Counted from the stretch's first letter, positions 9,841 to 20,995 are shown. The stretch: 64,000 nt of DNA from Epithemia pelagica (GCA_946965045.2 OX337231.1:1736001-1800000); one strand, 5' to 3'. Made by a program: numbers and translations. Notes: generated by a model not told the origin, from the sequence alone.

Positions 9841-12454
9841 TTAATTACTCCTACTATTTACGCTGTCGTCGATCAAGTTTAACGTCTCCATTGCGGCGGT
9901 CGTAACTCTTGTTCCAGGGCCAAAGACAGCGCTGCAACTTTTCGTTTCATGCAACAAAAAATTGTAGTCAATCGGTGGAATGACTCCGCCAGCAACAACA
10001 ATTACGTGATCCATTCTCAGGTTCTCTAGCTCAGATTTCAGAGAGGGTAACAGAGCGCGGTGCCCAGCTGCTTGCGAAGATATTCCAATCACGTGGACAT
10101 CAGAATCGAGTGCTTGCAACGCTACTTCTCTGGGTGTTTGGAAAAGCGGCCCAATGTCCACATCAAAGCCAAGATCGGAGAATCCACTGGATATAACTTT
10201 GGCTCCTCGATCATGCCCATCTTGGCCCATCTTTGCAACTAAAATTCGTGGGCGGCGACCGTGCGACTTCTCAAATTCTCTTACTCGTTCGAGCACGGCC
10301 TCATACTCATTCTCAATGTTGAGCTCGTTCTGTTGAGAATGGAAAGCGGATACGTATGCCCCCTGTACAACTGTCGACGCCGCAGTGTGTCGTCCCCACG
10401 CTTTTTCCATTGCAAAAGACATTTCTCCAAGAGTACAACGAGCTGCGGCTGCCTCCACACACAAACTGAGAAGGTTTTCCGGATCATCACCCATACTTGT
10501 ACTGCGTGATGTTATTTGGGCACTTGCCTCTAAACGTCGGAGTACTTCTTGAGCTTGTTGCTCATCTCTGCTCCTTTTCGATTCATCTAATCTAGATATC
10601 TGCTTCTCTCTCACAGCCGTATTGTCAATCTGCAACACATCGATGGCTTCACTTGCTTCCTCATCAGCGCTCAGGCGATACTTGTTGACACCAACAACAG
10701 TTTCTTGTCCTGAATCGATTCGAGCTTGTTTCTTTGTTGCACTCTCTTCAATTCGACGTTTTGCTCTTCCACTTTGAATGTACTTGGTCATGCCACCCAT
10801 TTCCTCCACTTCGTTAATAATCGCCATGGCTTTCTCGGCAACTTCATCTGTAAGACTCTCCATCATGTGGCTCCCACCTGGCATACAAGAGAAAAAAGGA
10901 AAATGAGAAGATGGTCTATCAAAAATACAACTTCGAAACAGAGAATCTTACCCCATGGATCTGCTACATCACACAGCCCCGTCTCCTCTTGTAATATAAG
11001 TTGAGTATTTCGTGCCACTCGGGCTGTTTGAGAGGTCGGGAGTCCCACAGCTTCATCGTACGAGTTGGTATGCAAAGATTGTGTTCCACCCTGGACAGCA
11101 GCCATTGCTTCGATTGTTGTCCGAATGATATTGTTCATTGGTTGGCTCTCTGTAAGAGAGTAACCTGAAGTTTGACAGTGTGCACGTAGCAACAAGCTCT
11201 TCTCATCTTTCGGATTAAACTTCTCCTTTACCAGTTGTGCCCACAATCGCCGAGCGGCTCTCATTTTCGCAATCTAGGAACGTGACCAATGTGAGTCTAT
11301 CTACATTCACACAGAATCTCTATTCTTGTTCTCATACGGTCTGCTTACCTCGGTGTAAAAATTGAGCCCAATTCCCCAGAAAAACGAAAGCCTTGGTGCG
11401 ACCTGATCCACACCCAACTTGGAGACATCGACGGCAGTGCGAAGGTATTCAATACCATCCGCAAGCGTGAATGCCATTTCAAGAATAGCATCAGCTCCTG
11501 CTTCTTGCTATCAGACAGAAACACAAATGTCAATAATGAAGATGTAAATCATCAATTCGAGTTCCATTGTAGACATACCATATGATATCCAGAGATACTG
11601 ATAGAGTTGAAGCGTGGCATGAAATGGGCCGTGAAACCAATAACATCAGCAACCACTCGACTCATACTAGGTTCCGGGGGATAAATGTAGGTATTCCGGA
11701 CCATAAATTCTTTCAGTACATCATTTTGGATGGTACCACGTAATGACTTCATAACTTCAAGACGATCAACGTCGGGGTTCTGCTCGATTGCTGCCTGAAT
11801 GTAGAAAGCCATAACAGGGAGAACCGCACCATTCATCGTCATGGAGACAGACACTTTCTTCAGATCGATTTGGTCGAATAACGTCTCCATATCTAAAAGG
11901 CTATCGATGGGAACTCCCGCCATTCCTACATCACCCGTCACACGATCGTGGTCACTATCGTAGCCTCGATGAGTAGGCAAGTCGAAGGCCACTGATAACC
12001 CTTGTTGACCAGCCGCCAGATTGACGCGATAAAATTTGTTCGACTCTTCAGCTGTCGAAAAGCCCGCATATTGTCGAATCGTCCAAGGTTTGCCTGAAGT
12101 GTACATGGTGGCATAAGGACCACGCGTGAACGGAAAGACCCCTGGCATTTCAGGTTCTGACGAAGACAAGTCATAATACACTGGTTGGATAGCAATGCCT
12201 TCCGGTGTTAGGCGTTCGGTTCTTAAGGAGGCAGTGGATGTGTATTTGGACTGGGCTCTAGCAAGCTCTTTTGCAGCTTTCCCTTCCCATTCTTGAACTG
12301 ATTCTGGAGGAACATACTTGTCAGATTCCGTCGAGAAGCGAGTTAGCGCACGGCGATGAAGAATACGGCGGAAAGGAGAGCTTATCAAGGCCTCTGGATG
12401 CATGCGTCGTCCGGTACGCCTTCCCAGATATGTTGGTAGGAACATCATGTTCAT
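9841..12454 (-). CDS. Methylmalonyl-CoA mutase, mitochondrial, B12-dependent
   Basis: 797 aa over four exons: 12454-11579, 11507-11349, 11273-10952 and 10877-9841. Introns begin GTATGT, GTAAGC and GTAAGA and end AG; joining keeps frame and restores conserved text such as ISGYHMQEAGADA and [13 protein letters not shown]. It interconverts methylmalonyl-CoA and succinyl-CoA in propionate/branched-chain catabolism. The N-terminus ([18 protein letters not shown]...[13 protein letters not shown]) is Arg-rich and acid-free, like a mitochondrial presequence. The barrel domain shows [29 protein letters not shown] and [12 protein letters not shown]. The C-terminal cobalamin domain has the His ligand in DGHDRG (about residues 672-677), followed by GISSQAAGH and VVAGGVIP. 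Both halves are in one chain, as in the mitochondrial enzyme. The gene implies use of vitamin B12. Confidence 0.95.
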
Positions 12455-12969
12455 TGTGGAGATTTCTGTGTTTCGGTTGAAGTGGCCTTCTCAGTCAAGA
12501 GAAAAATGTCATCAATCGCTTCAAAGTCGCACTTTGTCTCTTCTCATCGTGAATTAGATACACCATAGACCCAATAGATTTGAAATAGAGACAAACGTAG
12601 GAGGAGTTTGAAGAATGCGGGTCAACGATTATCTTTAATCGACCATCTTAGCAAGCATGGGAAAACATGAGCCAGATTCAAAGCGCCAGAGAATTGACGA
12701 AACCCCCTTAATAAGACGGGAGCTTATCGGCATAAGAGGGACCAATTGCAGTTGAACGAATCGGTTCCATGTCTCTTTATGTCAGGGAAGGTCGTCCGAA
12801 TCCGACTTCCCTGTTATCATTGAGTACTAATATCAAAAGTCTGCGTAATATGTAGAACACCTGTGAAATTGAAGGAGATCATGTCGTTGTCCTGATGTCG
12901 GACGAGTGAAGCGTGCGATGGGCTTTGTCCGATTCCTTCTGCTTGTGAAATAATGAAACATTCTCTACG
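12455..12969. other. Intergenic, no gene seen
   Basis: 515 bases between the mutase start codon and the 3' end of the cyclodeaminase-like gene. It must hold the mutase promoter. No recognisable frame or RNA. Confidence 0.55.
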
Positions 12970-14118
12970 CTACGCCATGTCCACTTCTGTTCCAATTGCA
13001 CGTTCCATTGCTTTTTGTACGACAAGATCTGCCGTCAAGATATCTTGAATGGCCGTGCCAACAGACTTGAACAGAGTGCAGTCCACCGACGATGTGTCAC
13101 TTTCACGCGGAAAACATGCTTGCACAAAGGCTGGCCGGTCCAAGGTTCCATCATGTTTTTCTGCATCCATGAGCGCTTGTCCTACAAGCGTCACAGGATG
13201 GGACATAGTTAAATGCTTTAGATCACCAACAGTCCTTGCATCTGGTGTGTCCATAAGGACACGACAACGATTCACAGCGGCTATGGAGAGTTCTTGCATA
13301 TCGGGCGTGTAGGAACCCACTCCACAGAGATGTGTTCCTGGCTTCAACAGGTTGCCATCAAAGAGAGGTGTGGTAGTATTGGTCGCTGTTATGACAACAT
13401 TGCTTTGGGAAAGTGTTTGAGCGACAGCATCGGTGTCCGATAAGGATACGACGTGGACAGTCAGAGCCCATTCCGAAGGGATTTCTGATTGCAACCGTTG
13501 AGCAGATGATGTTGTCCGATTGACAATGGTAAGATGCGGGATGTGTGTTCCCATAGCGGTCGCTAGAGCATGGATATGAAGTTTGGCCTGTAGACCCGCG
13601 CCAAAGACGGTTACGTGTACAATATCCCTCACGTCTTTCACAAGAACAGTCGATAAAGCCGATCCAGCGGCAGTCCGAGCTGCTGTCAAATAGGTGGCGG
13701 CCACCACGGATCGTATTTGACCGGTTTCTGCATCAACAGACAAGATTGTGGCCGGTACCAAGGGCAAGCCCTTGGATGGATTATTAGAACGAATGGAAAC
13801 AAGTTTCATTCCCATGTTCTGGGTACATCGGTCATACGGCTCTTTTCCCTCTTGCGGATGAGTGAGAGCTGCAGGCTTGAAGAGCGTCCAATCGGCAGCT
13901 TCTTCTTTTGTCTCTGTACCCGCCGATGACACTGGACTTGATGGAGGGAGGTATTGAAGACCCAACCGTGTTGGAACTTGAGCATCCCCGTTGGCGACTG
14001 ATTTGAGAGCTTTACGATTCACTTCTAGACAGTCCCTCATCAGCAAGCATTCTTTCACATTTTGCTCCGATAATAAAAGCATGGCGTTCCGTCCAAGACG
14101 TGCTACGGTGCTTCTCAT
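12970..14118 (-). CDS. Ornithine cyclodeaminase / mu-crystallin family protein
   Basis: 382 aa, single exon, ATG at 14118. The N-terminal part carries the substrate half (SEQNVKECLLMRDCLEVNRKALKSVANGDAQVPTR), typical of this family, then MGMKLVSIRSNNPSKGLPLVPATILSVDAETGQIRSVV. The Rossmann half has VTVFGAGLQAKLHIHAL at about 185-200, TIVNRTT, and VVITATNTTTPLFDG. Members include bacterial ornithine cyclodeaminase, alanine dehydrogenase of archaea and animal ketimine reductase (CRYM); sequence alone cannot say which substrate is used. The Lys of MGMKLV matches the conserved family lysine. No targeting peptide is obvious, although the first residues are Arg-containing (MRSTVARLGRN). Confidence 0.85.
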   Translation of the reverse strand: MRSTVARLGRNAMLLLSEQNVKECLLMRDCLEVNRKALKSVANGDAQVPTRLGLQYLPPSSPVSSAGTETKEEAADWTLFKPAALTHPQEGKEPYDRCTQNMGMKLVSIRSNNPSKGLPLVPATILSVDAETGQIRSVVAATYLTAARTAAGSALSTVLVKDVRDIVHVTVFGAGLQAKLHIHALATAMGTHIPHLTIVNRTTSSAQRLQSEIPSEWALTVHVVSLSDTDAVAQTLSQSNVVITATNTTTPLFDGNLLKPGTHLCGVGSYTPDMQELSIAAVNRCRVLMDTPDARTVGDLKHLTMSHPVTLVGQALMDAEKHDGTLDRPAFVQACFPRESDTSSVDCTLFKSVGTAIQDILTADLVVQKAMERAIGTEVDMA

Positions 14119-14313
14119 GGTCTAATTTATCAAAGAAAAAATGACATCGAAAGGGTTCCACGTGGAAGCATCATTGTGTGAACGCGCGTACGTGGTGGTT
14201 ATCCCACATTTCCCTCATTTCTTTCTCTCCATTGATGAGATCGGCATCTTCAAGACAGGACGCCACATTCCTCGGTTCATTCAAGTGTATGGAAGACAAA
14301 AGGTGACCTGATC

Positions 14314-15435
14314 ATGCACTGGAATGGCATTATTTCGCCCATCTTTACTGCATTCGTGACGACGGGGAACCGTGTGACGAAGGGCAGTTGTTTGCTGGAA
14401 AGTGCTTGGAACGAAGAGCTGCCGCCGTCGATCCGGGTCGACCAATCCAAGTACAACTCGCTCCTCGATTGGGTAAAATCGAAGGAAGGTTCTTTCATCC
14501 ACCCGGCCATAACGATCGCTCCTTCTGAGCTCGGGGATGGATACGGTGTTTATGTAACCGACGCTGTCTCGGAAGGTGAAATTCTCTTCTCGATACCAAG
14601 ATCAGCTTGTGTCACAGTAGAAGACGCCACAAACGATCCAGAATGCGGAAAGACTTTCAGAACATTGATTGACAAAGCTGGTCCAGGTGGAAACACGGTG
14701 GTGTTGGCTGGATTCCTTGCACGTGAGCGGTTGCGATCCCTCGACCACAAGAAATCTCCTGAGACGGTCGAAAATAGTTCCTTCGGACCCTACTTGGAAA
14801 CACTACCCTGGGAGCAGGGAATCAACAATCAACAACATATTCTGTTCTGGGACGAGGAGAAAGTGAATAGCTTGTTGCCTGGATCAATGTGTTTGGATGA
14901 AGCTGAAACATTGAGGGCAGAAGTTGACCTCGCTATTAAAGTAATAAATGGAATTGTCGGGCGTTCGATTCGAAAATGGAGAGGGGACGGGACACCCGAA
15001 GGTTTTCAGTGGCCCTGGGAAGCGGCTCTTGCAGCGGCGGAAAACAAGGAGATTGTTGACCAATTACCCGAGGCTGTGAAAGGCGCTTTTGTGTCGCTCC
15101 TGACACGATCATTCCAAGACAGCATATCGCAAACTGGACAAGGAGCAGACGATCCCGAAAAACTTGTACCCCTATTGGATCTCTTGCAACACGTGGACGA
15201 ACCAAACATTTCACATTTCATGAAGGCGGATACAGGTGAAGTGCAAGTGGTTGCGAGGCAGTCATTAGCAGAGGGTGAAGAACTTCTGAATCAATACAGA
15301 TCGGAAATGGAAGAAACCATGCCCTATCACCGTTTCTTCACACGGTTTGGTTTTGTCCCGGGCATAGATGAACCAATGGAGAACTTATTTCTCGACAAGT
15401 CGTCAATCTTCTTCGCGCAAAAAGCTGAAGTCTGA
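14314..15435 (+). CDS. SET-domain protein (Rubisco LSMT / SETD3-like)
   Basis: 373 aa. The ATG at 14314 is the first in frame. A split SET domain is visible. The opening strand is APSELGDGYGVYVTDAVSEGEILFSIPRSACVT (about residues 68-100). An inserted helical region follows (FGPYLETLPWEQGINN...). The closing motifs are LVPLLDLLQHVDEPNISHF and EGEELLNQYRS, where family members read NH and GEE.xxxYG. Here DLLQHVDEPN replaces the canonical D..NH. The C-terminal part (MPYHRFFTRFGFVPG) matches the Rubisco-LSMT substrate-binding end. The enzyme class methylates Lys or His on non-histone proteins. The target is unknown. Confidence in the family is high, in specificity low. Confidence 0.8.
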   Translation: MHWNGIISPIFTAFVTTGNRVTKGSCLLESAWNEELPPSIRVDQSKYNSLLDWVKSKEGSFIHPAITIAPSELGDGYGVYVTDAVSEGEILFSIPRSACVTVEDATNDPECGKTFRTLIDKAGPGGNTVVLAGFLARERLRSLDHKKSPETVENSSFGPYLETLPWEQGINNQQHILFWDEEKVNSLLPGSMCLDEAETLRAEVDLAIKVINGIVGRSIRKWRGDGTPEGFQWPWEAALAAAENKEIVDQLPEAVKGAFVSLLTRSFQDSISQTGQGADDPEKLVPLLDLLQHVDEPNISHFMKADTGEVQVVARQSLAEGEELLNQYRSEMEETMPYHRFFTRFGFVPGIDEPMENLFLDKSSIFFAQKAEV

Positions 15436-15858
15436 GAACACACGCTTCGTTGGGAGACTTTATCTGGTGTTTTGAGGCGACCAATACGACACGGCCTTTT
15501 GTTGATGATCATCAAACACCATCTTCCTATGTTCTTGTTCGTACTTTTTAGATCCTAAAACACTGGAGAGGAAACATAAATTGTCGGAGATGAATTTTAT
15601 GTGTGGAGGGAAAAATGATTAGGTCTCGTACCCGGTATATTGGTCTTGTGCGTCTGAAGTGTGCGTCCAGTCATATATATCATTAAAGTATATGGAGGAG
15701 TAATAAGTTTGTCTTGTCGTACTATTGAGTGAAAAAGGAACGGGGGCTTCGTATACCGTTTACGATGCCATTGTAGTTCCAAATGATACACGTCTTAGTT
15801 TGTCATCATCCTTGATTTGCTATCAAGGGATCGTCGTCTCGGATGTCTGGAAATGAGC
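15436..15858. other. Convergent intergenic region
   Basis: 423 bases between two 3' ends. No conserved feature seen. Confidence 0.5.
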
Positions 15859-16911
15859 TTAAGAATCCGTATCACTGGGTGAGACATCCTCTTCCTCGAC
15901 ATCGACTTCCGAGCCAGGAATCGTTTCCGAAATATCGACAGGTTCAATGTCGACGATTTCTTCGTCATCTTCAACTTCCTCTGCAATGTTGACCTTGATA
16001 GTTGGTACATCTGATCTAACAAAGACTCGAAGTTGTTCCACGCCGCGAAAGAGCTTGCCTCTGCTGATACGGATGTCGTCATCGACAAACGTTGTCTCAA
16101 ACTCAGCAGAATTGGGATCAAGGAACTCTCCCAAGTTCGGAATATTAAAACCAGCAATGTCTTTTCCATTAGGATCAAGAACTTGTGATGTTCCAGCCAC
16201 ATTCAACACCACGGATTCCAATGTGATTTTCGTTTGGAGCGGAATTTCGCTTAAAATTTTGGCCTTGTGAATCAGAACCACCTTGGATTTGCTTACTGAT
16301 AACGGGTTTAGATTGACGGCCCTCAATTGCTCTGGAATCTCTGAAGTCACAACATCCCCCAGTTGTTCAGGAGGCTCGAATTCCAAAATAATGTCCACGC
16401 GATCAATGACACCGTCATTGTTGGTTGATCGAATCTTTTGCTGGACTACCAAGTACTTGTTAGACACGTCCAAGAAATTGGAGCGGATCTTCTTGATCGG
16501 ATCAGACAAGTAAGCCGGAAAGGAGTCTAGTTTGGATGGGTCAAAGCCCTGTTGATTCGTGGATGTTGAGACCAACAAAGTCCAATTCCCCAAAAACTTT
16601 GATGTGCCTGTCGAGTCCACGCTCGATGTACTTTCAAGTTCTTCCACTGCTGCTTTCAATTCGTCTTTGCCCGGCTTGCTGAACAGGAGAAAACCATTCT
16701 CTGCCTTGAGCTTCTCACCAATTTCCATCAAGTTTGCTTTGGCGCTGCTGACACTGACTTTTTCAACATCGGAAGGAGCCTCTACATCCACCGAAGAAAA
16801 AAGTCGAAACTGATGATGCCGAACTTGGCCAGATAGACTAGAAAATGCAGTGGTAACATCGAATGCGTAAAGCAAAGACGTTCCAATCGCCAGAAAACTT
16901 GCAATCTTCAT
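15859..16911 (-). CDS. Plastid fibrillin (PAP, plastid-lipid-associated protein)
   Basis: 350 aa, single exon. The start gives a signal peptide MKIASFLAIGTSLLYAFDVTTA followed by Phe-Ser-Ser, the diatom plastid motif with Phe at +1, and a basic transit region (GQVRHHQFRLFSS). The PAP/fibrillin domain spans about residues 55-300: LGNWTLLVSTSTNQQG early on, ISRGKLFRGVEQLRVFVR late, with a lipocalin-like beta pattern between. Fibrillins bind lipids in plastoglobules and thylakoids. The last 40 residues are very acidic (EEVEDDEEIVDIEPVD ... EEEDVSPSD), which is unusual for the family and may be a lineage-specific tail. Confidence 0.85.
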   Translation of the reverse strand: MKIASFLAIGTSLLYAFDVTTAFSSLSGQVRHHQFRLFSSVDVEAPSDVEKVSVSSAKANLMEIGEKLKAENGFLLFSKPGKDELKAAVEELESTSSVDSTGTSKFLGNWTLLVSTSTNQQGFDPSKLDSFPAYLSDPIKKIRSNFLDVSNKYLVVQQKIRSTNNDGVIDRVDIILEFEPPEQLGDVVTSEIPEQLRAVNLNPLSVSKSKVVLIHKAKILSEIPLQTKITLESVVLNVAGTSQVLDPNGKDIAGFNIPNLGEFLDPNSAEFETTFVDDDIRISRGKLFRGVEQLRVFVRSDVPTIKVNIAEEVEDDEEIVDIEPVDISETIPGSEVDVEEEDVSPSDTDS

Positions 16912-18100
16912 TGTTGATCGTGTTGACGTAGGGACAGTAGGGAGGTGTCAAGAAGTAAGCCTTCTGTGATACGATGAGGCAAACAGTGAACGGCGTTGGA
17001 ATTTGGAATGTCTCTCCACCGCTACTGCGGCGTTGATCCAGCTCACACCTTCTCCAGTCTCCCTATTCTAAATCCAACCAGTTGTTTCACAGATTTTCCA
17101 AACACAAAATGAAAAAATGGAAGGCTTTTTGATTGGTTCTGCAATGGTTGGACATCGCGGAGTGTCTCCAGCGCAGATGTTCCGCCAAAGCAGGGAAAGA
17201 GAATAGAGAATTTGAGCAGAACTTGAAGTTCTGTGGATTTGGTGGTTCTTGGGTCGCTCATAAAAACTACAGCCCCCTACTTGCACAAGTAGCAAGTAGC
17301 TACGCACTCCTAGCGTACTCCTTTAGCTAGAGAGTGATTGATCACCTATTCCTAACTGGATTACTCAACGAGTCGACCGACCGTGCATCTCCAGAGTTTC
17401 TGGAGAGAAAACACATTCCAAAACATCTCTCGCACTCCTATCTCCTATGCCAATCACCATTATTTTTTAGATTTATTTCCATCATACTTGGTCCTTACCT
17501 GCTGCACCTGCACGGTCTCCGTAAAAACATGGTCAACTTATGTTATGGCAACTCGAGAACAGACACGAAAGAACAGAGTTGATGCGAGTCCCTATTGTGT
17601 GAATGAAGAAGATGCGGAATATGGAACTCTTGGTTCTTCTGGCGGGATCTTCTATTTCCATGTTGCCCGGGTGTTGGTTACTGGTTCTTGGTGTTGGTTC
17701 TAAATTGTGGCCTTGAACAATAAAAAAGTCTCTCCTGGCTCGACGTGACGGCGAAAGTTGGTGATCCATTCTCATTTTGAAATATTATGGCAGTGGGCCG
17801 TAATTGGTAAAATGGAGATTGTTCGCGAGATCGGACTATAGTTGACCTCGCGTGGCAGTTGGACGAAGTATTGTACCATAATTATGTGAGGACATGCTCG
17901 CGTGTAAAATATACCCACAAAAATATCTACACACGTCTCACATCGATTGTTCCATACTCCGTCGGCCAACTGTTTCCTGCAACCGACCCGCAATTTTCCG
18001 TGACGGGTGAGTCGAAAGGCAATAGAATAATAGCGATCAGGATAGACCTATCAGTCGTTTGTCGTGTTCAATCTACATATCCGGATCCGGATCAACGACA
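16912..18100. other. Intergenic, 1.2 kb, no gene seen
   Basis: Divergent region between the fibrillin and HRDC-repeat genes. Short frames on both strands lack any conserved character and none is convincing. Promoters of both genes must lie here. Confidence 0.5.
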
Positions 18101-19690
18101 ATGATTCAAGTTCTTTGTTGTGGGAGGAAAAGACGGTCCAACGCTCTTGCCAGATTGGGCGAGGAATCCTTTAGCCACCCCCTTCATGACGATTGGATGA
18201 CAACTCCAGCACTCCTTTCTACAGATGATACCCAAGAACTATTTGTCACCCTCGTCGAAACAGCGAAGCGATGGATAGAGGAAGAACAGATTCAAGGAAA
18301 TCCCGTCCTTTTTGCTGGGCTATTGTCAAACCAAGCCTTCACGTGCGTTGCGTTGCACGTCCCTACAACTTTGAATGATCTGAGATCGATGGGCCAGTTT
18401 GATCCTGAAGTCCTTGCAACGTATGGAGAACGCATTGTGCGTATTGTGCAGGTTTTTGTTGAGAAAAATAACTTGAAACAAGTTTTATGGGACGATTGTC
18501 ACGAAGTGGCATCATCATCCGGGGCACCATGGCCAAAGCTGGAAAGAAAAGTTCCACCATGCCTACTTCCGAAGGCATGCATTGTTGAGCTGGAGCTTTT
18601 ATTGGAAGAGCTTTCTTCGCGATGGGCGAACAAAGATAAGCGCATCAGAAAAAAGTCGAAAGTGGAATTGGAATTTATATCTCATGATGCACTAAAGAGT
18701 ATTGCATTTCATGCACCAACAACCGTTGAGCATCTGCGAGCCATTGGATCGCTTAATGACAGCATTGTACGGGATCACGGGGATCGTCTTGTTCTGGCCG
18801 TTCAGATGATCTTGACAAAGAATGCGATGCAGAATGAGTTAGGTTCGACGCTTCTGCGTCAATCTGTCATTTTTGATGTGCCGTTGACGCCTGCGTCTTC
18901 GGTTGAATCTGGGTTGACACATCCGTCAACACCATCATCTTCGTTTTCGGGACGATCCGGTTCGTTGGAAGAGCGTTCGCAAGAAGCCGCACAAGAGCTT
19001 GTGGATGTGCTGAAGGTACTGGCTTTGAACTGGGCCGAAGAAGAACGAATTCTTACAGGGAAGTCGGTCTACTGCTGGGACATCCTCTCTGATGAATCTA
19101 TCAAGTGCATTGCCTCTCACAGCCCATCTTCTATGGCACATTTACAATCAATCTGGCAGGCAAACCCTGAAGTTATGGCTGAGTATGGGCCTAGAATTCT
19201 AGCCGTTATCAACAGTGTTCTCGAACGATTTGAAATCGAGTCAGATGATGGCGAAGACTCTCCTTCAAAGAATGTAGACATTGACGAGCTGGAGATGAGC
19301 AACAAAGGATCTCTCATGGTTTATGGGTCAAATCCGAAAGCTGTTCTGCCCGAGCACTTAACCCGAGAGCTGTTCTATGTCCTTAAGACTTTGAGGAAGA
19401 ACTGGGCTGATGAGGAGCGACTCTTTTTGGGACGTCCAGTGCGGGCAAAAGACCTTATATCACGAGACGCCTTGCAAGATATCTCTTTGCAAGCGCCCAC
19501 TACAGTGGAACATTTGAAGAAAACTGGGATATTGAAGGAAGACACGGTAAAAGAATACGGAGTTCGTATAGTTGCTGTGGTTCAAATGTTCCTCGAAATG
19601 AGGGAGATGAATAGCGACAAAATGCAACCTTCAAGATGGGAACGACAAGAGATTATGATGTCGCCTGACACGAAACGAAGTGGCTATTAA
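18101..19690 (+). CDS. Protein of four HRDC-like repeats without helicase or nuclease
   Basis: 529 aa. The frame is open back to a TTG at 18059; the first ATG is 18101 (MIQVLCCGRKRRSN). Four copies of an 80-residue unit follow at about 44-121, 160-240, 290-375 and 415-500. Each reads: an amphipathic helix with a W (KRWIEEEQ, SSRWANKDK, LNWAEEERI, KNWADEERL), a turn, a segment with ALxxIAxHxPTTxxHLR, then EVLATYGERIVRIVQ-like. This matches the HRDC fold (helicase and RNase D C-terminal), which binds DNA or RNA. HRDC normally occurs once or twice beside a RecQ helicase or RNase D; here nothing else is present. Linkers are Ser-rich. The function is unknown; a nucleic-acid-binding scaffold is an inference. 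Confidence 0.7.
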   Translation: MIQVLCCGRKRRSNALARLGEESFSHPLHDDWMTTPALLSTDDTQELFVTLVETAKRWIEEEQIQGNPVLFAGLLSNQAFTCVALHVPTTLNDLRSMGQFDPEVLATYGERIVRIVQVFVEKNNLKQVLWDDCHEVASSSGAPWPKLERKVPPCLLPKACIVELELLLEELSSRWANKDKRIRKKSKVELEFISHDALKSIAFHAPTTVEHLRAIGSLNDSIVRDHGDRLVLAVQMILTKNAMQNELGSTLLRQSVIFDVPLTPASSVESGLTHPSTPSSSFSGRSGSLEERSQEAAQELVDVLKVLALNWAEEERILTGKSVYCWDILSDESIKCIASHSPSSMAHLQSIWQANPEVMAEYGPRILAVINSVLERFEIESDDGEDSPSKNVDIDELEMSNKGSLMVYGSNPKAVLPEHLTRELFYVLKTLRKNWADEERLFLGRPVRAKDLISRDALQDISLQAPTTVEHLKKTGILKEDTVKEYGVRIVAVVQMFLEMREMNSDKMQPSRWERQEIMMSPDTKRSGY

Positions 19691-19802
19691 TGATATCACA
19701 TAATATTGCTAGGGGGTCAATGGGAAAATTATGTATCGGTTCGACCTAGGTATGCATACTCCTCTCCAGGAGAAGCTAAAATAATAGGGGTAGCTCACGT
19801 AC

Positions 19803-20828
19803 ATGCCCATAATTCGAAGCAGCGAAAATGTTCAAGTTTGTTTTATTCCAGCAAATGCCAAGCTACCCATCGAAGAAATAACAGCAGATGGAGCTGGTGG
19901 ATTATCTGATGATGCATTGGTGAAGCATGCGAAGGAATACCTCAGTGAGTTGACAGGTGCAAAATCGAGAGCAGAAATCATTGCAAACGCAAGTACGGAA
20001 CAACGAAAAGTCTTAGCGCAACAAGTGCGCGACCAAATGAAAGATACCATAGGTAACAGCGACATAGACGATGATGCCCTACTGGACACAATTTACAGAA
20101 ATCAATCTCGGGGCTCTTGTGATATAACCGCTTTGACAGTGCCAGTTTCTGGTAACAATTACAATGCAGTATCGCTGTACGCTGCCGACCAAGCGAAGGA
20201 GTCAGGACTACCGCTGAATCATCGTGCTACATCCATTGTGACTGCGTGTGGACACGCTATCAGTAACGGTGGAATATACGGTGATGCGTTTGTCGGACGT
20301 GCCGAAGACAACGAAGTTGCGGACATTTGGAGACGCATTGACTTCGGGATTTCGGATGCGGACCCCGCTGCTGAATGGTGCCGAATTGCCCGAAGTCCTT
20401 CTGGTGGAGGGGGTACCGGAGGCAAAGCCGCTGCTTCGTCGCTGTCAAGCCTCATGAATTCTGGCAATGCGGTGCAGTCAATTGATACGTCAACATCAAA
20501 TACAGCCACTATGTACGGTGAAAATGGTGCACCACCTGTCCAGGAGGCCTGGGGAAGTTGGACACAATCTAAAGAAGACATCGAGCTGGTATTTCAAGTT
20601 GAAGTTGGGACGAAGGCAAAAGATTGTGAGGTAAAATTTCGTACGCAACAAGTAAGAGTTGCAGTGAAAGGGAAAAGTCTTTTGGAAGAAAACTCTTTTC
20701 TTTTCGATCCCATAACTCCAGAAGATTGCACTTTCACTCTTCAAGACGCAAAGGATCATCGGGAACTAGCAGTGACATTGACGAAGGTTAATCCAAGGAC
20801 TTGGGCATGGGTAATTCGAAAGACATAG
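19803..20828 (+). CDS. CS-domain (p23/NudC-like) protein
   Basis: 341 aa, ATG at 19803. The C-terminal about 90 residues form a CS domain: WGSWTQSKEDIELVFQVE, then KDCEVKFRTQQVRVAVKGK, then HRELAVTLTKVNPRTWAWVIRK. The beta-strand order and the late W..W fit NudC/p23-type HSP90 co-chaperones. Residues 1-200 are unfamiliar: SDDALVKHAKEYLSELTGA, and a Gly-rich patch SGGGGTGGKAAASS at about 200. The first part looks helical and may be a separate domain. The gene follows the HRDC-repeat gene by 112 bp in the same orientation. Confidence 0.65.
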   Translation: MPIIRSSENVQVCFIPANAKLPIEEITADGAGGLSDDALVKHAKEYLSELTGAKSRAEIIANASTEQRKVLAQQVRDQMKDTIGNSDIDDDALLDTIYRNQSRGSCDITALTVPVSGNNYNAVSLYAADQAKESGLPLNHRATSIVTACGHAISNGGIYGDAFVGRAEDNEVADIWRRIDFGISDADPAAEWCRIARSPSGGGGTGGKAAASSLSSLMNSGNAVQSIDTSTSNTATMYGENGAPPVQEAWGSWTQSKEDIELVFQVEVGTKAKDCEVKFRTQQVRVAVKGKSLLEENSFLFDPITPEDCTFTLQDAKDHRELAVTLTKVNPRTWAWVIRKT

Positions 20829-20995
20829 TATCTAGTATCATCACTATGTTATGACGAAAACATTACTACCAATAAACAATACTTTCATTCGGCACTCTAC
20901 TCTGACGATGTTTCCGACGAAACCGGGGTAGAGGTAGAAGAGGAGCCAGGCATTGCTAAGAAAGGAGAGATCAATAGTTTCTTTGTTGGAAGGGT

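Noticed and set aside
16912-18100. Several 60-106 residue frames
   Set aside because: No start context, domain or conserved composition; the region is left as intergenic.
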